Assembly: GCA_043808235.1 (NCBI GenBank)
Contig: JAZDFC010000084.1
Location: 1-64,000 of the forward strand
Length of the DNA stretch: 64,000 nucleotides
From: JAZDFC01 sp043808235
Lineage (GTDB): Bacteria; Bacteroidota; Ignavibacteria; Ignavibacteriales; Melioribacteraceae
Direction of reading: 5' to 3'
A program made the translations under genes and the position numbers. Positions 8,521 through 18,115 of the stretch are shown here, one piece after another; position 1 is the stretch's first letter; each line of letters opens with the position of its first letter. The notes below the pieces were generated by a model. It saw nothing but the letters and a program-made list of their open reading frames with translations. It made no database searches and was not told where the DNA came from.

Positions 8521-9972
8521 TCAAGTCAATTTCTTTTCTTTTAAGGTAAATTTGATTGAATACTTTACACCATTTGAACTTTCTAAATGGACAACCGCAT
8601 CAATCTGATGTGCCAGACCATGAATTAATTTCATTCCTAAACTACTACATTGCGTCCAATCAAAATTCGCAGGAAAACCAATTCCGTTATCGCCTATTTC
8701 CAGATAAATTTGGTTGGTATCGATACGTCCGTTTATGTAAATTTTTTTCTCATGTTTATTGTCATCGAACAATTCCGATTCAAATGCATGTTTAATAGAA
8801 TTCATCAGTATTTCATTTATTATAAGACCTAACGGAATAGCTTCGTCGATTGAAAGAACAAATTGCTGTATGTCAATTTCGTATTTAATAAATGTTCCTT
8901 TTCGAATGGAGATGAATTTTTCAACAAACGTTTTAACGTAATCCGGGAAATCCACACAACCAAAATTCTCGGTCGTATACAATTTTTCGTGAACAAGGGC
9001 AATAGATCTAATTCTCTCCTGGCTTTCAAAGAAAAGCGATTTAACTTGAGGATCTTCTATCTTTTCACTCTGAAGAAAAAAGAGACTTGCAATAATTTGT
9101 AAATTGTTTTTTATTCGATGGTGAATTTCTTTTAACAGCGTTACTTTTTCATCTAATGAATGCTGTATCTTATCCTCAGCTTTTATTCTTTCCTGAATTT
9201 CCTTTTCAAGCATGTGATTTGTTTCCGCAAGTTCTGCGGTTCTGATTTTAACCATATCCTCAAGTTTGCTATAAAATTCATGGAGCTTATCAACCATTTC
9301 GTTAAAACCGACCGCTAACACCCCAATTTCGTCATTGGATTTAACATTGGCACGAACATTAAAATTACCTTCTTTAATGGCTGTTGCAGTTTTTACTACT
9401 TCATTGAGCGGACGTGTTATTAAATGACTCAGAATAATTGCTAATACAATTCCCACTCCAAGGATGATAAAACTGAGAAGTAATATGGCCTTATTTATCT
9501 CAGCAATTTCAATATCAATTTCCGCTGTAGATGCTCCAATTAATATTTTGCCGAGAACTTCCTCCTCAAATTCAATTGTGGATTTTTCAAAGATTATACT
9601 AAGCTCATTATCAACCTTTTGATACTCTCTTGATTTATAACGCTTTCCCGGAAATGACTTATTATAACAATAAATAACAGAATCTTTGAGATCGACAACC
9701 TCGATATAATTGATAACATTTTGCCTGGATACGATAATCAATTCGTTATTAATTGCTTCGAAGTCATTAAAATATAATCCGGGTGCAATTAGAGAAGAAG
9801 TAATGGTTGTAATCATTTTTGCTTTTTTATCCAAGGAATCAATGCTTTTGCTCTTAAAGACAATCTGAACATACCAGAAAACAAACAACGCCATCAACAC
9901 TATAATTGAGGTTATTGTGAGCGCAATTTTTCCTTTAACGGATTTTATATTTAAACCGAATTTATTCATCAC
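8521..9972 (-). CDS. Membrane sensor kinase, HAMP plus HisKA_2 type
   Basis: The 483-residue protein has a transmembrane helix at about residues 15-35, a periplasmic sensor region of roughly 130 residues, and a second helix near 165-188. A HAMP domain follows (RPLNEVVKTATAIKEGNFNVRA), then a coiled coil. The dimerisation box EIHHRIKNNLQIIASLF identifies the HisKA_2 class. The ATPase domain shows NEILMNSIKHAFE and GDNGIGF. Its start overlaps the end of the YfiR-like gene by 11 bases, so it is cotranscribed with that gene and the TonB-dependent receptor. It is probably the inner-membrane end of a trans-envelope sensing path. Confidence 0.92.
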   Translation of the reverse strand: MMNKFGLNIKSVKGKIALTITSIIVLMALFVFWYVQIVFKSKSIDSLDKKAKMITTITSSLIAPGLYFNDFEAINNELIIVSRQNVINYIEVVDLKDSVIYCYNKSFPGKRYKSREYQKVDNELSIIFEKSTIEFEEEVLGKILIGASTAEIDIEIAEINKAILLLSFIILGVGIVLAIILSHLITRPLNEVVKTATAIKEGNFNVRANVKSNDEIGVLAVGFNEMVDKLHEFYSKLEDMVKIRTAELAETNHMLEKEIQERIKAEDKIQHSLDEKVTLLKEIHHRIKNNLQIIASLFFLQSEKIEDPQVKSLFFESQERIRSIALVHEKLYTTENFGCVDFPDYVKTFVEKFISIRKGTFIKYEIDIQQFVLSIDEAIPLGLIINEILMNSIKHAFESELFDDNKHEKKIYINGRIDTNQIYLEIGDNGIGFPANFDWTQCSSLGMKLIHGLAHQIDAVVHLESSNGVKYSIKFTLKEKKLT

Positions 9973-10546
9973 TTATTCTGGCAACCTTTAATAGATACGA
10001 GCTCAAATCTACATCTTCATCTTTAGCCGAGTTGAGATTAATAATAATTTTGATTTTGCCATTGATAAGATCAAAGCTCAATGTAAAATGTCTCTCGGAC
10101 AATTGCGGATCGGCCGATATTGAAAATATTTTTCTGGCTTTGCAAATTTCGCTGATGACTCCAAAATCAATATTTCTCAATGGAGTGATATATATTACCG
10201 AAATTCTATTCCGGATAAGGTGCGATTTTAATTTAACAACCGGAATATTTGCCATGTCAAAAGCAATGACTTTAATTGAAATCTGATTCTTTTCTTTTTT
10301 GTATTCCTTTAAAAAATCCAGCAAACCATCACTTGTTTCTAAAGATAATCTAAAATAACTATTGTATAAAATCCCCAATCGTATTGTGTCGCCTGCCAGG
10401 TTAAAGTTTTTATTCATGTGAATTATCTTGGGAATTAGTTCAGCCTGGTATTCAATTGGAACAGCCAATTTTTGCGCTGTCACCTTTGGCGGGATCAAAG
10501 TAATTAATAAAACACAGTACAATATTTTAATCGGGAACTTGTACAT
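9962..10546 (-). CDS. YfiR-like (DUF4154) periplasmic protein
   Basis: About 194 residues with a signal peptide (KFPIKILYCVLLITLIPPKVTAQ). The remainder fits the YfiR/DUF4154 pattern: DTIRLGILYNS early, RNRISVIYITPLRNID in the middle, then ISADPQLSERHFTLSFDLINGKIKIIINLNSAKDEDVDLSSYLLKVARI, matching the family's C-terminal I-N-x-x-x-A...S-S-x-L-L-x-x-A signature. In Pseudomonas, YfiR is a periplasmic repressor of the YfiN cyclase. Here it sits between a TonB-dependent receptor and a HAMP kinase and may link them. I used the ATG at 10546; a GTG at 10558 directly abuts the receptor stop. Confidence 0.82.
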   Translation of the reverse strand: MYKFPIKILYCVLLITLIPPKVTAQKLAVPIEYQAELIPKIIHMNKNFNLAGDTIRLGILYNSYFRLSLETSDGLLDFLKEYKKEKNQISIKVIAFDMANIPVVKLKSHLIRNRISVIYITPLRNIDFGVISEICKARKIFSISADPQLSERHFTLSFDLINGKIKIIINLNSAKDEDVDLSSYLLKVARISDE

Positions 10547-10558
10547 AACAAAGATCAC

Positions 10559-12529
10559 TTACAGACCATAACCAACCGAAAGAGTAAATGCTCTGCCGGG
10601 TTGCAGAATATATTCTTGAATCAATTCAAAACTTGCCGGATGTTTTATTGTACTGTTGAATAAATTTTTAATGTGCAATGAAACTTCAATGTCAGAGCCC
10701 TCTTTTTTGTAACGTAAGTTTAGATTCGCCAAATTTAAAGAGGGCAGTTGACCGCCATAATTTGTAATCCTCGGTGACTCAGAAATATGTTCGAAAGCAA
10801 TATTCAATCCTGAGAACAACTGATAATACCCACCAATTTTTAGTAAATTTTGTGGCGAGTTGGGTAGTCGAGCGCCATAATTATCGGTAGCTTTTTGATA
10901 GGAATATCTGATATAGCCACCGTAAATTTCCCATCCTGCTTTTATCTCAATGCCCAATCCTTTTGAAGAAACCTTGTCTTTATTATTGTAGAAATCCAAA
11001 CTATCAACCGGATCGTTTTCAACATTTATTAGATTGTTCATTTCTTCATGAAAACCATAAAAAATAATATCAATCTCCGGATTTAGCACATAGTCCCAAC
11101 TTGCTTCAAAGCTTCTTACGGTTTCCGATTTCAGATTTTCGTTTGTTTTAAATCCATCTACAGGATCTTCGTAAAATCTTTCATAAACCGAAGGTGTTCT
11201 ATAAGCTTGTCCAAGTAAAAACTTGAATATATGATCCTCGAGTGGAGTATATACAAGTCCAATTCTCGGGCTAATAGTTGTTTCGATATCATTATAATGA
11301 TCCAGCCGCGCACCTAAACTTATGTTCAGTTGAGAAGATAATCCAAAATCATTCTGAATAAAAAAAGACAATAAATTGAATGGTTTGTCAAATTCACTAA
11401 ATGTCTCGTTAGCATCCCAATATTTGTAATTTGCATTTAGTGCATACTTAATTTCTATTCCTGATGTAAATCTATAATTATCAGTTATATCCCAAAGAAA
11501 TTTAATCTCACCACCCAAATCATCTGCAAAATTTTTATCCCACTGCAACTCTTCGTCATAAGGATACATTCCGTTATATTTATATTGATCGTAATATATT
11601 CTTGCCTGGAAATTTTTATCAAAGGAAAAGTCTTCGTTATAACTTGCTTCAATAAATCTCCATGAATCAAATGTATTTGTTCTTGAGTTGAAGTCGGTTC
11701 CCCATGGTGCGGTTGGAATATCTTTATCCCAAAATGTCATAAGTCCGGCAAATTTAAAATTCCCTGCGCTTATAACAGCGTGAATCCCATAATATTTTGC
11801 ACGGTCAAGATTGCTTGCAATTCCATAATTAGTCGATTCATCGTCAAACTCATTAAAATAAAAATCTCTGCCATCGTTTATTCCGTATGTCCCATCCAAA
11901 ACAAAACCAAAGCCGTCTATGGGTTCTGCATTTACACTTAGAGCAATTCTCTTCTCCCCAGAACTGCCACAACGCGCTGTGCCGTTAATATACTTTGAGC
12001 CACTATTTTTTTTTGTAATAATATTGATTGTCCCTAACACAGCGTTAGCTCCATAAAGAGAAGATCCCGGTCCGTAAATAACTTCTATCTTATCAATCAA
12101 TGATAATTCCATGCCGAAAAAATCCAACGGAACGGAATTATAAATTATCTCATTCATGCAGTGTCCGTCAACCAGTAGTTGGATTCTATCAACGTAACTG
12201 CTTGGTCTGCCAAATCCTCTTATTCCAAGAAAAGTATAATTAAGATCATTGCTTATGTAAATGTCTCTTAAGCTATTTAATAGTTCTGGTAGAGATTTAT
12301 ATCCGTATCTTTCAATTTCTTCGGAGGTAACAATCGCAGAGGAAACGGGCGTTTCACTTTTAGTCTGGATATATTTTGAAGCCGATTCGATATAATCAGG
12401 AGTACGAATAGAAATATTAAGCAGAGAATCAACGAGTATCGCTGTTGAATCTTCTTCGACCTGTGAAAATATTTTCACAGAGCTAAATAAAATGAACCCA
12501 AACAAAAATATTTTTAAAAGATTGCTCAT
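10559..12529 (-). CDS. TonB-dependent outer-membrane receptor
   Basis: At 656 residues it has a signal peptide (IFLFGFILFSSVKIFSQ), a plug domain near residues 55-165 (TPVSSAIVTSEEIERYGYKSLPELL, GIRGFGRPSSYVDRIQLLVDG, IDKIEVIYGPGSSLYGANAVLGTINIITKK), then a 22-strand-type barrel ending with aromatic FTLSVGYGL. Mid-barrel IYTP.L-like TYxTPSVYERFY matches the conserved YRTPS motif. The shape resembles colicin I/vitamin B12-class receptors, but the ligand is not evident. It is the first gene of an operon with the YfiR-like protein and HAMP kinase, suggesting ligand sensing as well as, or instead of, uptake. Confidence 0.93.
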   Translation of the reverse strand: MSNLLKIFLFGFILFSSVKIFSQVEEDSTAILVDSLLNISIRTPDYIESASKYIQTKSETPVSSAIVTSEEIERYGYKSLPELLNSLRDIYISNDLNYTFLGIRGFGRPSSYVDRIQLLVDGHCMNEIIYNSVPLDFFGMELSLIDKIEVIYGPGSSLYGANAVLGTINIITKKNSGSKYINGTARCGSSGEKRIALSVNAEPIDGFGFVLDGTYGINDGRDFYFNEFDDESTNYGIASNLDRAKYYGIHAVISAGNFKFAGLMTFWDKDIPTAPWGTDFNSRTNTFDSWRFIEASYNEDFSFDKNFQARIYYDQYKYNGMYPYDEELQWDKNFADDLGGEIKFLWDITDNYRFTSGIEIKYALNANYKYWDANETFSEFDKPFNLLSFFIQNDFGLSSQLNISLGARLDHYNDIETTISPRIGLVYTPLEDHIFKFLLGQAYRTPSVYERFYEDPVDGFKTNENLKSETVRSFEASWDYVLNPEIDIIFYGFHEEMNNLINVENDPVDSLDFYNNKDKVSSKGLGIEIKAGWEIYGGYIRYSYQKATDNYGARLPNSPQNLLKIGGYYQLFSGLNIAFEHISESPRITNYGGQLPSLNLANLNLRYKKEGSDIEVSLHIKNLFNSTIKHPASFELIQEYILQPGRAFTLSVGYGL

Positions 12530-12643
12530 CTTCTCTTACCGGAATTTTTCCATTAATAATCGAAAACAAATTGAACATTTTTGAGCGTACTGGAAAAAAT
12601 TAAATTTTCATAAAAGAAGGTAACAATCACGTGTAAAACAGGT

Positions 12644-12686
12644 CATTTAAAAAAAGAAAGGCGACGGAGGGTATCGTCGCCTTAAT
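12644..12686 (-). terminator. Rho-independent terminator
   Basis: On the minus strand AGGCGACG pairs with CGTCGCCT across a short loop (about 12659-12684), followed by TTTCTTTTTTT (down to about 12648). It is the strongest classical terminator in the window. It ends the candidate small RNA at 12645-12728 and any read-through from the CHAT gene. Confidence 0.85.
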
Positions 12687-12728
12687 AGGGTGGGTTAGGA
12701 CATAGGCATACAGTCGGGAAAATTTGTT
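12645..12728 (-). ncRNA. Candidate small RNA (about 84 nt) or transcription-attenuation leader
   Basis: This 84-base stretch has no ORF but is bracketed by a near-consensus promoter and a strong terminator on the same strand. The middle is C-rich and probably single-stranded (CCTAACCCACCC), a feature often used by small RNAs to pair with purine-rich ribosome-binding sites. The 3' end is the GC hairpin and U-tract. It lies between the CHAT gene (stop at 12839) and the TonB receptor start (12529). It may therefore be a free small RNA, or an attenuated leader of the receptor operon 115 bases downstream. I do not recognise a known family. Confidence 0.5.
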
Positions 12729-12732
12729 GGGA

Positions 12733-12763
12733 GAAATATACAACAAATTCAATATCTGTCAAA
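12733..12763 (-). promoter_or_regulatory. Near-consensus promoter of the candidate small RNA
   Basis: The minus strand reads TTTGACA, then 16 bases, then TATATTTC. This satisfies both the sigma-70 consensus (TTGACA, 16-base spacer, TATATT) and the Bacteroidota form (TTTG, 19 bases, TAnnTTTg with one mismatch). Transcription would begin near 12728. It points away from CHAT, toward the terminator at 12644-12686. Confidence 0.6.
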
Positions 12764-12838
12764 TACTTTTTAAAAAATTTTTATGAAAAAAAATACTCAT
12801 GCAATAATGTGAAACTGCTGGCATTATTAATGATAATT

Positions 12839-15800
12839 TTATCGCCAACTCCCCGCTAAAAGAAACGGTGCCCAGTAATATGGATGGTTGTATTGCTCCA
12901 ATCCCGCAACATACATTTGCGCCTTTTGCAGAGCATCAAGTTTGTCCATTGATTTTAAATTTTCATAAAATTGCTTCATAAGAATTGATGTGGCTTTGTC
13001 GTCAACATTCCATAGCGAAGCAATAACTGTTGGGACACCAACATCAAGAAATGCCGAAGCGGTTGTGATAGGCCATCCTTCCAACAAATCAAATTTTACC
13101 GCAGTTTCGCATGCTGATAAAGTAACCAAATTAAAATGATAGATACTTGGCAAACTCCAAATATCCGAGATTTTTAATCTACCATCGTCGCCGGTTACGG
13201 CATCTTTTGCTAAAACAAGATAAGAGTTTTCGAAATTGTTGTAATCAAGAATTCCATGTGTAGCAAAATGAAGTATGTTAAATCCGGTTGGACTTTCGAG
13301 GACATTATTTTTTGTAGCCTGGTCCTTCACAAAAATAAGCGCATCCGGGTAGATTATTTTTAATCCGTCAACTTCTTCTTCTGCAAATGGAAGCGACGAA
13401 TCCGCATTTCCAACAGCTAAAAGTTTTATATCTTCATCTGCAAGTGACAGTGTGCTTGTCAAAAAATCCAACTGACTGCTATAAAAAATATTATACTTAT
13501 TTGCGATGTAATTGAATTCACCTTTATCATCGAATGTACCGAGTACCTGGAATGGCAAGTAGTATAATATCCCGTTCGGGATAACCGCAATTTTCTTTCG
13601 TCCTGATATTTCTTTTTCGATTCCAGCAAGCAAGTATCCATAGAGTTCATTGGAAAGCTCTTTAAATTTGTTTTCATCCTCAGCCATAATTTCCTCTTCC
13701 CCTTCCGGAATTACGCCGCGTTGGGATGAACCGGTGTGTACTTTGAAAGACGGATTTTTCAGCATCGAATAAAATTGCTGAATTTTATCTTCGATGAATT
13801 CTTTTTTAACATCAACAACTTTCGCAAACACAGAATCGCTCGTAGCGGCAAACACATAAAGATTATTATCCGAGATAAGATAAAGCAGCACTGCAAGATC
13901 CGGGGCAATATTTCTTTTCTGCGATAAAAATTTCTGTGGATTAACGCTGTTGCTAAAATGATTTCGGAGAGATGGCTGTTGCTTTACCGTTTCGGTAACA
14001 AACTCAATATAGTTTTTCTCTGCAACGGTTTTAAATTGTTCCAACTTTGTAATCAAATTATGATTTTGAAGCTCGGAAGGTTTTGCTTTCTCCTTTGATA
14101 ATTCTTCCTGTGCTTTATCAAGTTTTGATTTTTTCTCTTTCTCCTTTTCAATCGCTTCTTTCTGTTTAGGATCATTAAAATTGATATCGAGCATGCGGAA
14201 TTTCTCCCGAAGGCTTTCATTATTACCAAGAGCGAGGTACGAGAATGCTTCATCAATCCGGTTTTGTTCGATCAAATTCTGGATTATTTTTTCGTACAAT
14301 TTTAAGACCTTATCCGCTGAAGAAAATATTTTCCTTGCCTCTTCTCCACCTGTCACCTTGGTTTTAATCTGTTCGACAACCGTAATAGCTTCTTTGAGTA
14401 CATCGATACTTTCATTTACTTTTCCTTCTTCGTAATATGCCTGACCGAGCATGAACAATGGCTCCCAAAGATGTTTTGATGATCCGATTTGTTTTGAAAC
14501 AGTAATCGATTGAAGCAAATACTTCTTCGCATTTTCATAATCCTTCTTTAAGAAATAAACTTCGCCAAGAAGAGCATTGGCTGAAGCTATCATTTCCTTT
14601 TCTCCGGTTTGCGACAACAGATTCAATGCCTCATTCAGATATTCAATTGCTTTATCAAAACCACCTCTTCCCTTTTCTAATTTTGCATAAGAGATATCGT
14701 TGGAAGCCAAACGTGGTTTGTTATTTACTTTTTGAGCAATCTTCCTGGAGCTGGTAAGCCATTTTTCGGCTTCGGGAATATTTTTCATTTCGAAATACAA
14801 TTCGCCAATATTTGTATGAAGCAGCGACAAAAAGATTGGTTCCTTTGTAGTCTTTTCAATAATATCATTCGCTTGTGAAATATATTTCATTGACTCAGAA
14901 TAATTCCCCTGCCAGAAATAAATTGTTCCTACGTTGTTTAGCGGGTTAGCCCGTGCCGCATAATTACTTATTTTAGTGTAAATACTGTCCGAAAGAAGAT
15001 AATAATTAATAGCGGTTTGATATTCCCCCATTCCGTTATAAATATTTCCGAATGAGAGTAATGCTGAGGCTACTCCCCAATTGTTATCGACTTCCTTGCT
15101 AAGATCGTAACTTTTCCCGATAGTCTCGAGAGCTTCTTTGAAATCACCGAGACTTACTTTTAAATCTCCAAGTCCGCTATAAACATTTGACATACCCAAC
15201 CGGTTATTACTGTTTACTGCAATCCGCAAAGCTGCGTTATATTGCTCTTCAGACCTTTCAAATTCGCCTTGCCCGGCATAATAAAAACCTAAATTTATCA
15301 ACGCATCAACTTCGGCTGATTTATCTTCCAGTGTGCGGTAATCAGCCAAAGCTTTTTGTAAATACTCAAGTGCTTTTTTATTATCACCTGTGGTTGAATA
15401 CAGTTGTCCTAATATTTTTTCACAGAGCGCCATCTGAGTTTTGCTACCGGTTTCTTCAGCCAACTTAATGGCTTCAAAATAATTTTTTGCCGCCGATTCG
15501 TGGTCAAACTTTTCATATTGATAAACGAGTCCAAGATTTATCAAATTGTTTAACTGCCCGGCTTTGTCTCCAATCTCTACTTGTATTTGGAGCGATTGAT
15601 TATAGCTTTCGGCTGCTTCCGAATACCTTTTATCATCGTAGTAAACATTGCCTATACTTGTTAGTGTGTTTGCATAATCGTAGCGCGATTCAATCTCTTC
15701 GTAAAGTTTCGACGATTTGGTATAATTCTCAATCGACTTGTTAAAATCCTTCACATTTTTATAAACATCGCCAAGACTTGAGTAAACTTCTGCTAATAAT

Positions 15801-17992
15801 TTTTTATCGCCAACTTCTGTGTAAAATGCAAGCGCTTTCTCGTAGGCTTCTATGGATTTATTTGGATCGCCGCTTTCGGAATATAATGAGCCAAGTTTTG
15901 ACCATGAATAGCCTTGACCTTCTTTGTTGCCTGCCTGTTCACGAAGTTGAATTGCGAGCAAGTGCGCTTCAATCGCCTTGTCGTATTCACCAAGCGTCCA
16001 CGAAGTCTGCCCAACATTTGATTTTGAAAAACCCGCATCGTCAATTTTATTTAACTGAATTTTAATTTGATACGCTTCTTCGTAAAGCTGGTTGGCTTCT
16101 TTAGCATCTCCAAATTTTGAAAGAATGTACGCAATGTTATCCAATACACCGGCTTCCTTCTCTTTATCGCCAAGATCCTGATAAGCGCGTTGCTGTTTTC
16201 TGTAATGCTCTATTGCTCTTTTGTAATCACCCTGCTTATCATAAATATCACCGATGCTTTTGTAAAGATCCACCTTATACTTCCTTGCCTTCAACGATCC
16301 TGCTTTATCATAAAACTGAATTGCCAGATCGTAAGTATTCAATGCCTCTTCGTAACGACTCAGGTTATAAAGACAGTTTGCCATACCATTAAGACTTATA
16401 CCCACAGCCTCATAAGCATATTCCGACGAATCCTGCTCGGTAAGTTTGTATTTTACCTTGTAGCTCTCCTCGTAACCTTTAAGCGCTTCGCTATAATTTT
16501 GATTTATTTCATATAAACGAGCTTTATTATTAATACAATACGATGCGCCTTTCAAATTCCCTGCTGATTCCAAAGTCTTCTGCGCAATTTCGTAAGCGGC
16601 AATCGCATCTTCATATTTTTTTTCTTCGTCAAGAATTTGAGCTTTCAGAAATTGATTCCACCCAACATAATTTTCGTCTTTAATAATTTTATTAATCTTT
16701 TCAAGCAAATCGTAATTTTGATACGCTTCTTCGATTCGACCATCGTCAGCAAGTTCATCCGCCTCGATATGCCAAAGAGAACAGAAATCGCCATCAAATT
16801 TTCCATCATAAATATCTTGAAAATATTCTTGAACAATCTTTTCGAATTCTTCATCAGTCTTAGCGGATACAAGCATCAACTCAACTTCGTCGCGGCTAAG
16901 AGGAGTATTATTAATTATCCATGTAACGTAAGTTGAATTTATCTTCCAGTTGTCCCCCATGTATTTGCCTGGGAATGATTTCACGAAGAGCAGAAACGAC
17001 ATCATATCTTTCTCAGTCGAGGCATTCATCGCCTCAATCACTTTCATACCCTTGAATTTGCCACTGCTAATAGGTTTTACAAACGTCGAATCGGACTCAA
17101 GATAATCTTTCCACTCCACCGCTGAATATTTTATATCATCTACCATTAGCTTAAGAATTGTTTTTTCCAACTCCGGGCTGTCGGCATCGAGTAGAAAACG
17201 GAAATCATAATAGTTATCCGAACTACTATTCATAAGAATAACATTCAGCATGGCTAATTCATAAAAAATACTCTTGTATTTGCGGATAGGAATTCTTGCC
17301 GGAATTTTTATCATATCATCGTAATAGATTGAGTCCTTTGCCGTTGCTAAACTATTTAATATCACTCTAACCTCCGAATAGTTAGCTTCCACAGCAGTAA
17401 TTTCAGCCGTTCCCAATTCGTATTGATCTCTGCCCGGAATGCTTTCGGTATAAACACCAAGCGCCATTCCTTTTGCACCCATATACAAACCCTCGTACAA
17501 ACCCGCATCGACAGTTACATAAACCGTATCATTGTTTTGAAAAAGCACATTCGATAAACGAACATATATCTCTTCGGTTTCAGTCTTATCTTTTATCGTT
17601 GGGGGAATTTTAACATCGTAACTTTTTATAGAATAATAAACGCTTGCCAAATCAACAAGATAGCTCTCGAGATTATCGGTTGGTTTTAAATTACGGATTA
17701 GCTCAATACTCTCTTTAAAAAGTGAATCGGACAGCAAAGCATCACCAAGATAGGCGGCGATTGAAGCAGCCGTGCCTTTACAAACCGCTGCAAATGCGTT
17801 ATCAGGCTCGCCTTTTTTCAACTCCGAATTGGCGGCGCGATTATAATATTTTGCCGCTTCCTCAAATTGAATTTCTCCATATAACGAGTCGGCAACGGAT
17901 TTTAATTGGATGGAATTTTCCTGAGCATATGTGTTGCAGCTAAAATTTAGGAACCCTACCGATGCGACCAAAATCAAAAAATATTTTCTCAT
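12839..17992 (-). CDS. Exported giant TPR protein with C-terminal CHAT protease domain
   Basis: The 1717-residue protein has a signal peptide ending at about TYAQ (residue 24). A distinctive N-terminal region (to about 430) contains a beta-barrel-like stretch (VDAGLYEGLYMGAKGMALGVY). About 20 tetratricopeptide repeats span residues ~440-1200. A charged coiled coil (KEKEKKSKLDKAQEELSKEK, ~1280) precedes the CHAT domain (~1400-1717). CHAT is a caspase/separase-related cysteine protease fold; the catalytic pair appears as His1579 in LHFATHG and Cys1628 in LSACETA. It is therefore probably active, with the TPR array as partner-binding sensor. It lies directly downstream of a caspase-like gene. 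The export signal distinguishes it from cytoplasmic CHAT effectors such as Craspase. Confidence 0.92.
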   Translation of the reverse strand: MRKYFLILVASVGFLNFSCNTYAQENSIQLKSVADSLYGEIQFEEAAKYYNRAANSELKKGEPDNAFAAVCKGTAASIAAYLGDALLSDSLFKESIELIRNLKPTDNLESYLVDLASVYYSIKSYDVKIPPTIKDKTETEEIYVRLSNVLFQNNDTVYVTVDAGLYEGLYMGAKGMALGVYTESIPGRDQYELGTAEITAVEANYSEVRVILNSLATAKDSIYYDDMIKIPARIPIRKYKSIFYELAMLNVILMNSSSDNYYDFRFLLDADSPELEKTILKLMVDDIKYSAVEWKDYLESDSTFVKPISSGKFKGMKVIEAMNASTEKDMMSFLLFVKSFPGKYMGDNWKINSTYVTWIINNTPLSRDEVELMLVSAKTDEEFEKIVQEYFQDIYDGKFDGDFCSLWHIEADELADDGRIEEAYQNYDLLEKINKIIKDENYVGWNQFLKAQILDEEKKYEDAIAAYEIAQKTLESAGNLKGASYCINNKARLYEINQNYSEALKGYEESYKVKYKLTEQDSSEYAYEAVGISLNGMANCLYNLSRYEEALNTYDLAIQFYDKAGSLKARKYKVDLYKSIGDIYDKQGDYKRAIEHYRKQQRAYQDLGDKEKEAGVLDNIAYILSKFGDAKEANQLYEEAYQIKIQLNKIDDAGFSKSNVGQTSWTLGEYDKAIEAHLLAIQLREQAGNKEGQGYSWSKLGSLYSESGDPNKSIEAYEKALAFYTEVGDKKLLAEVYSSLGDVYKNVKDFNKSIENYTKSSKLYEEIESRYDYANTLTSIGNVYYDDKRYSEAAESYNQSLQIQVEIGDKAGQLNNLINLGLVYQYEKFDHESAAKNYFEAIKLAEETGSKTQMALCEKILGQLYSTTGDNKKALEYLQKALADYRTLEDKSAEVDALINLGFYYAGQGEFERSEEQYNAALRIAVNSNNRLGMSNVYSGLGDLKVSLGDFKEALETIGKSYDLSKEVDNNWGVASALLSFGNIYNGMGEYQTAINYYLLSDSIYTKISNYAARANPLNNVGTIYFWQGNYSESMKYISQANDIIEKTTKEPIFLSLLHTNIGELYFEMKNIPEAEKWLTSSRKIAQKVNNKPRLASNDISYAKLEKGRGGFDKAIEYLNEALNLLSQTGEKEMIASANALLGEVYFLKKDYENAKKYLLQSITVSKQIGSSKHLWEPLFMLGQAYYEEGKVNESIDVLKEAITVVEQIKTKVTGGEEARKIFSSADKVLKLYEKIIQNLIEQNRIDEAFSYLALGNNESLREKFRMLDINFNDPKQKEAIEKEKEKKSKLDKAQEELSKEKAKPSELQNHNLITKLEQFKTVAEKNYIEFVTETVKQQPSLRNHFSNSVNPQKFLSQKRNIAPDLAVLLYLISDNNLYVFAATSDSVFAKVVDVKKEFIEDKIQQFYSMLKNPSFKVHTGSSQRGVIPEGEEEIMAEDENKFKELSNELYGYLLAGIEKEISGRKKIAVIPNGILYYLPFQVLGTFDDKGEFNYIANKYNIFYSSQLDFLTSTLSLADEDIKLLAVGNADSSLPFAEEEVDGLKIIYPDALIFVKDQATKNNVLESPTGFNILHFATHGILDYNNFENSYLVLAKDAVTGDDGRLKISDIWSLPSIYHFNLVTLSACETAVKFDLLEGWPITTASAFLDVGVPTVIASLWNVDDKATSILMKQFYENLKSMDKLDALQKAQMYVAGLEQYNHPYYWAPFLLAGSWR

Positions 17993-18018
17993 TTAATGCC
18001 TCTTGAATTTGTAAGAGC

Positions 18019-18115
18019 ATGGTAAGATAGCAAATGTAAAATGGTAAATGGAAGATGGTAAGTACAAAACTATATTGAAAATTACATTTCCCATTTTCCA
18101 TCTTCCATTTTCCAT
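18019..18115. repeat. Inverted pair of heptamer repeat arrays
   Basis: The spacer between the CHAT and caspase genes consists of two facing arrays. The left arm (18019-18061) is ATGGTAA-like heptamers, six units. The right arm (18085-18115) is CATTTTC-like heptamers, the complement of ATGGAAA/ATGGGAA, four units plus CAT. The arms can pair through ATGGAAGATGG/CCATCTTCCAT. The caspase stop codon TGA (18115-18117) is the first part of the right array. It may act as a large hairpin between the two genes; no T-tract is present. Confidence 0.7.

Noticed and set aside
12530..12838. Cobalamin or other known riboswitch before the TonB receptor
   Set aside because: The region between promoter and terminator is only about 84 bases and lacks the B12-box; it does not fit a known class.
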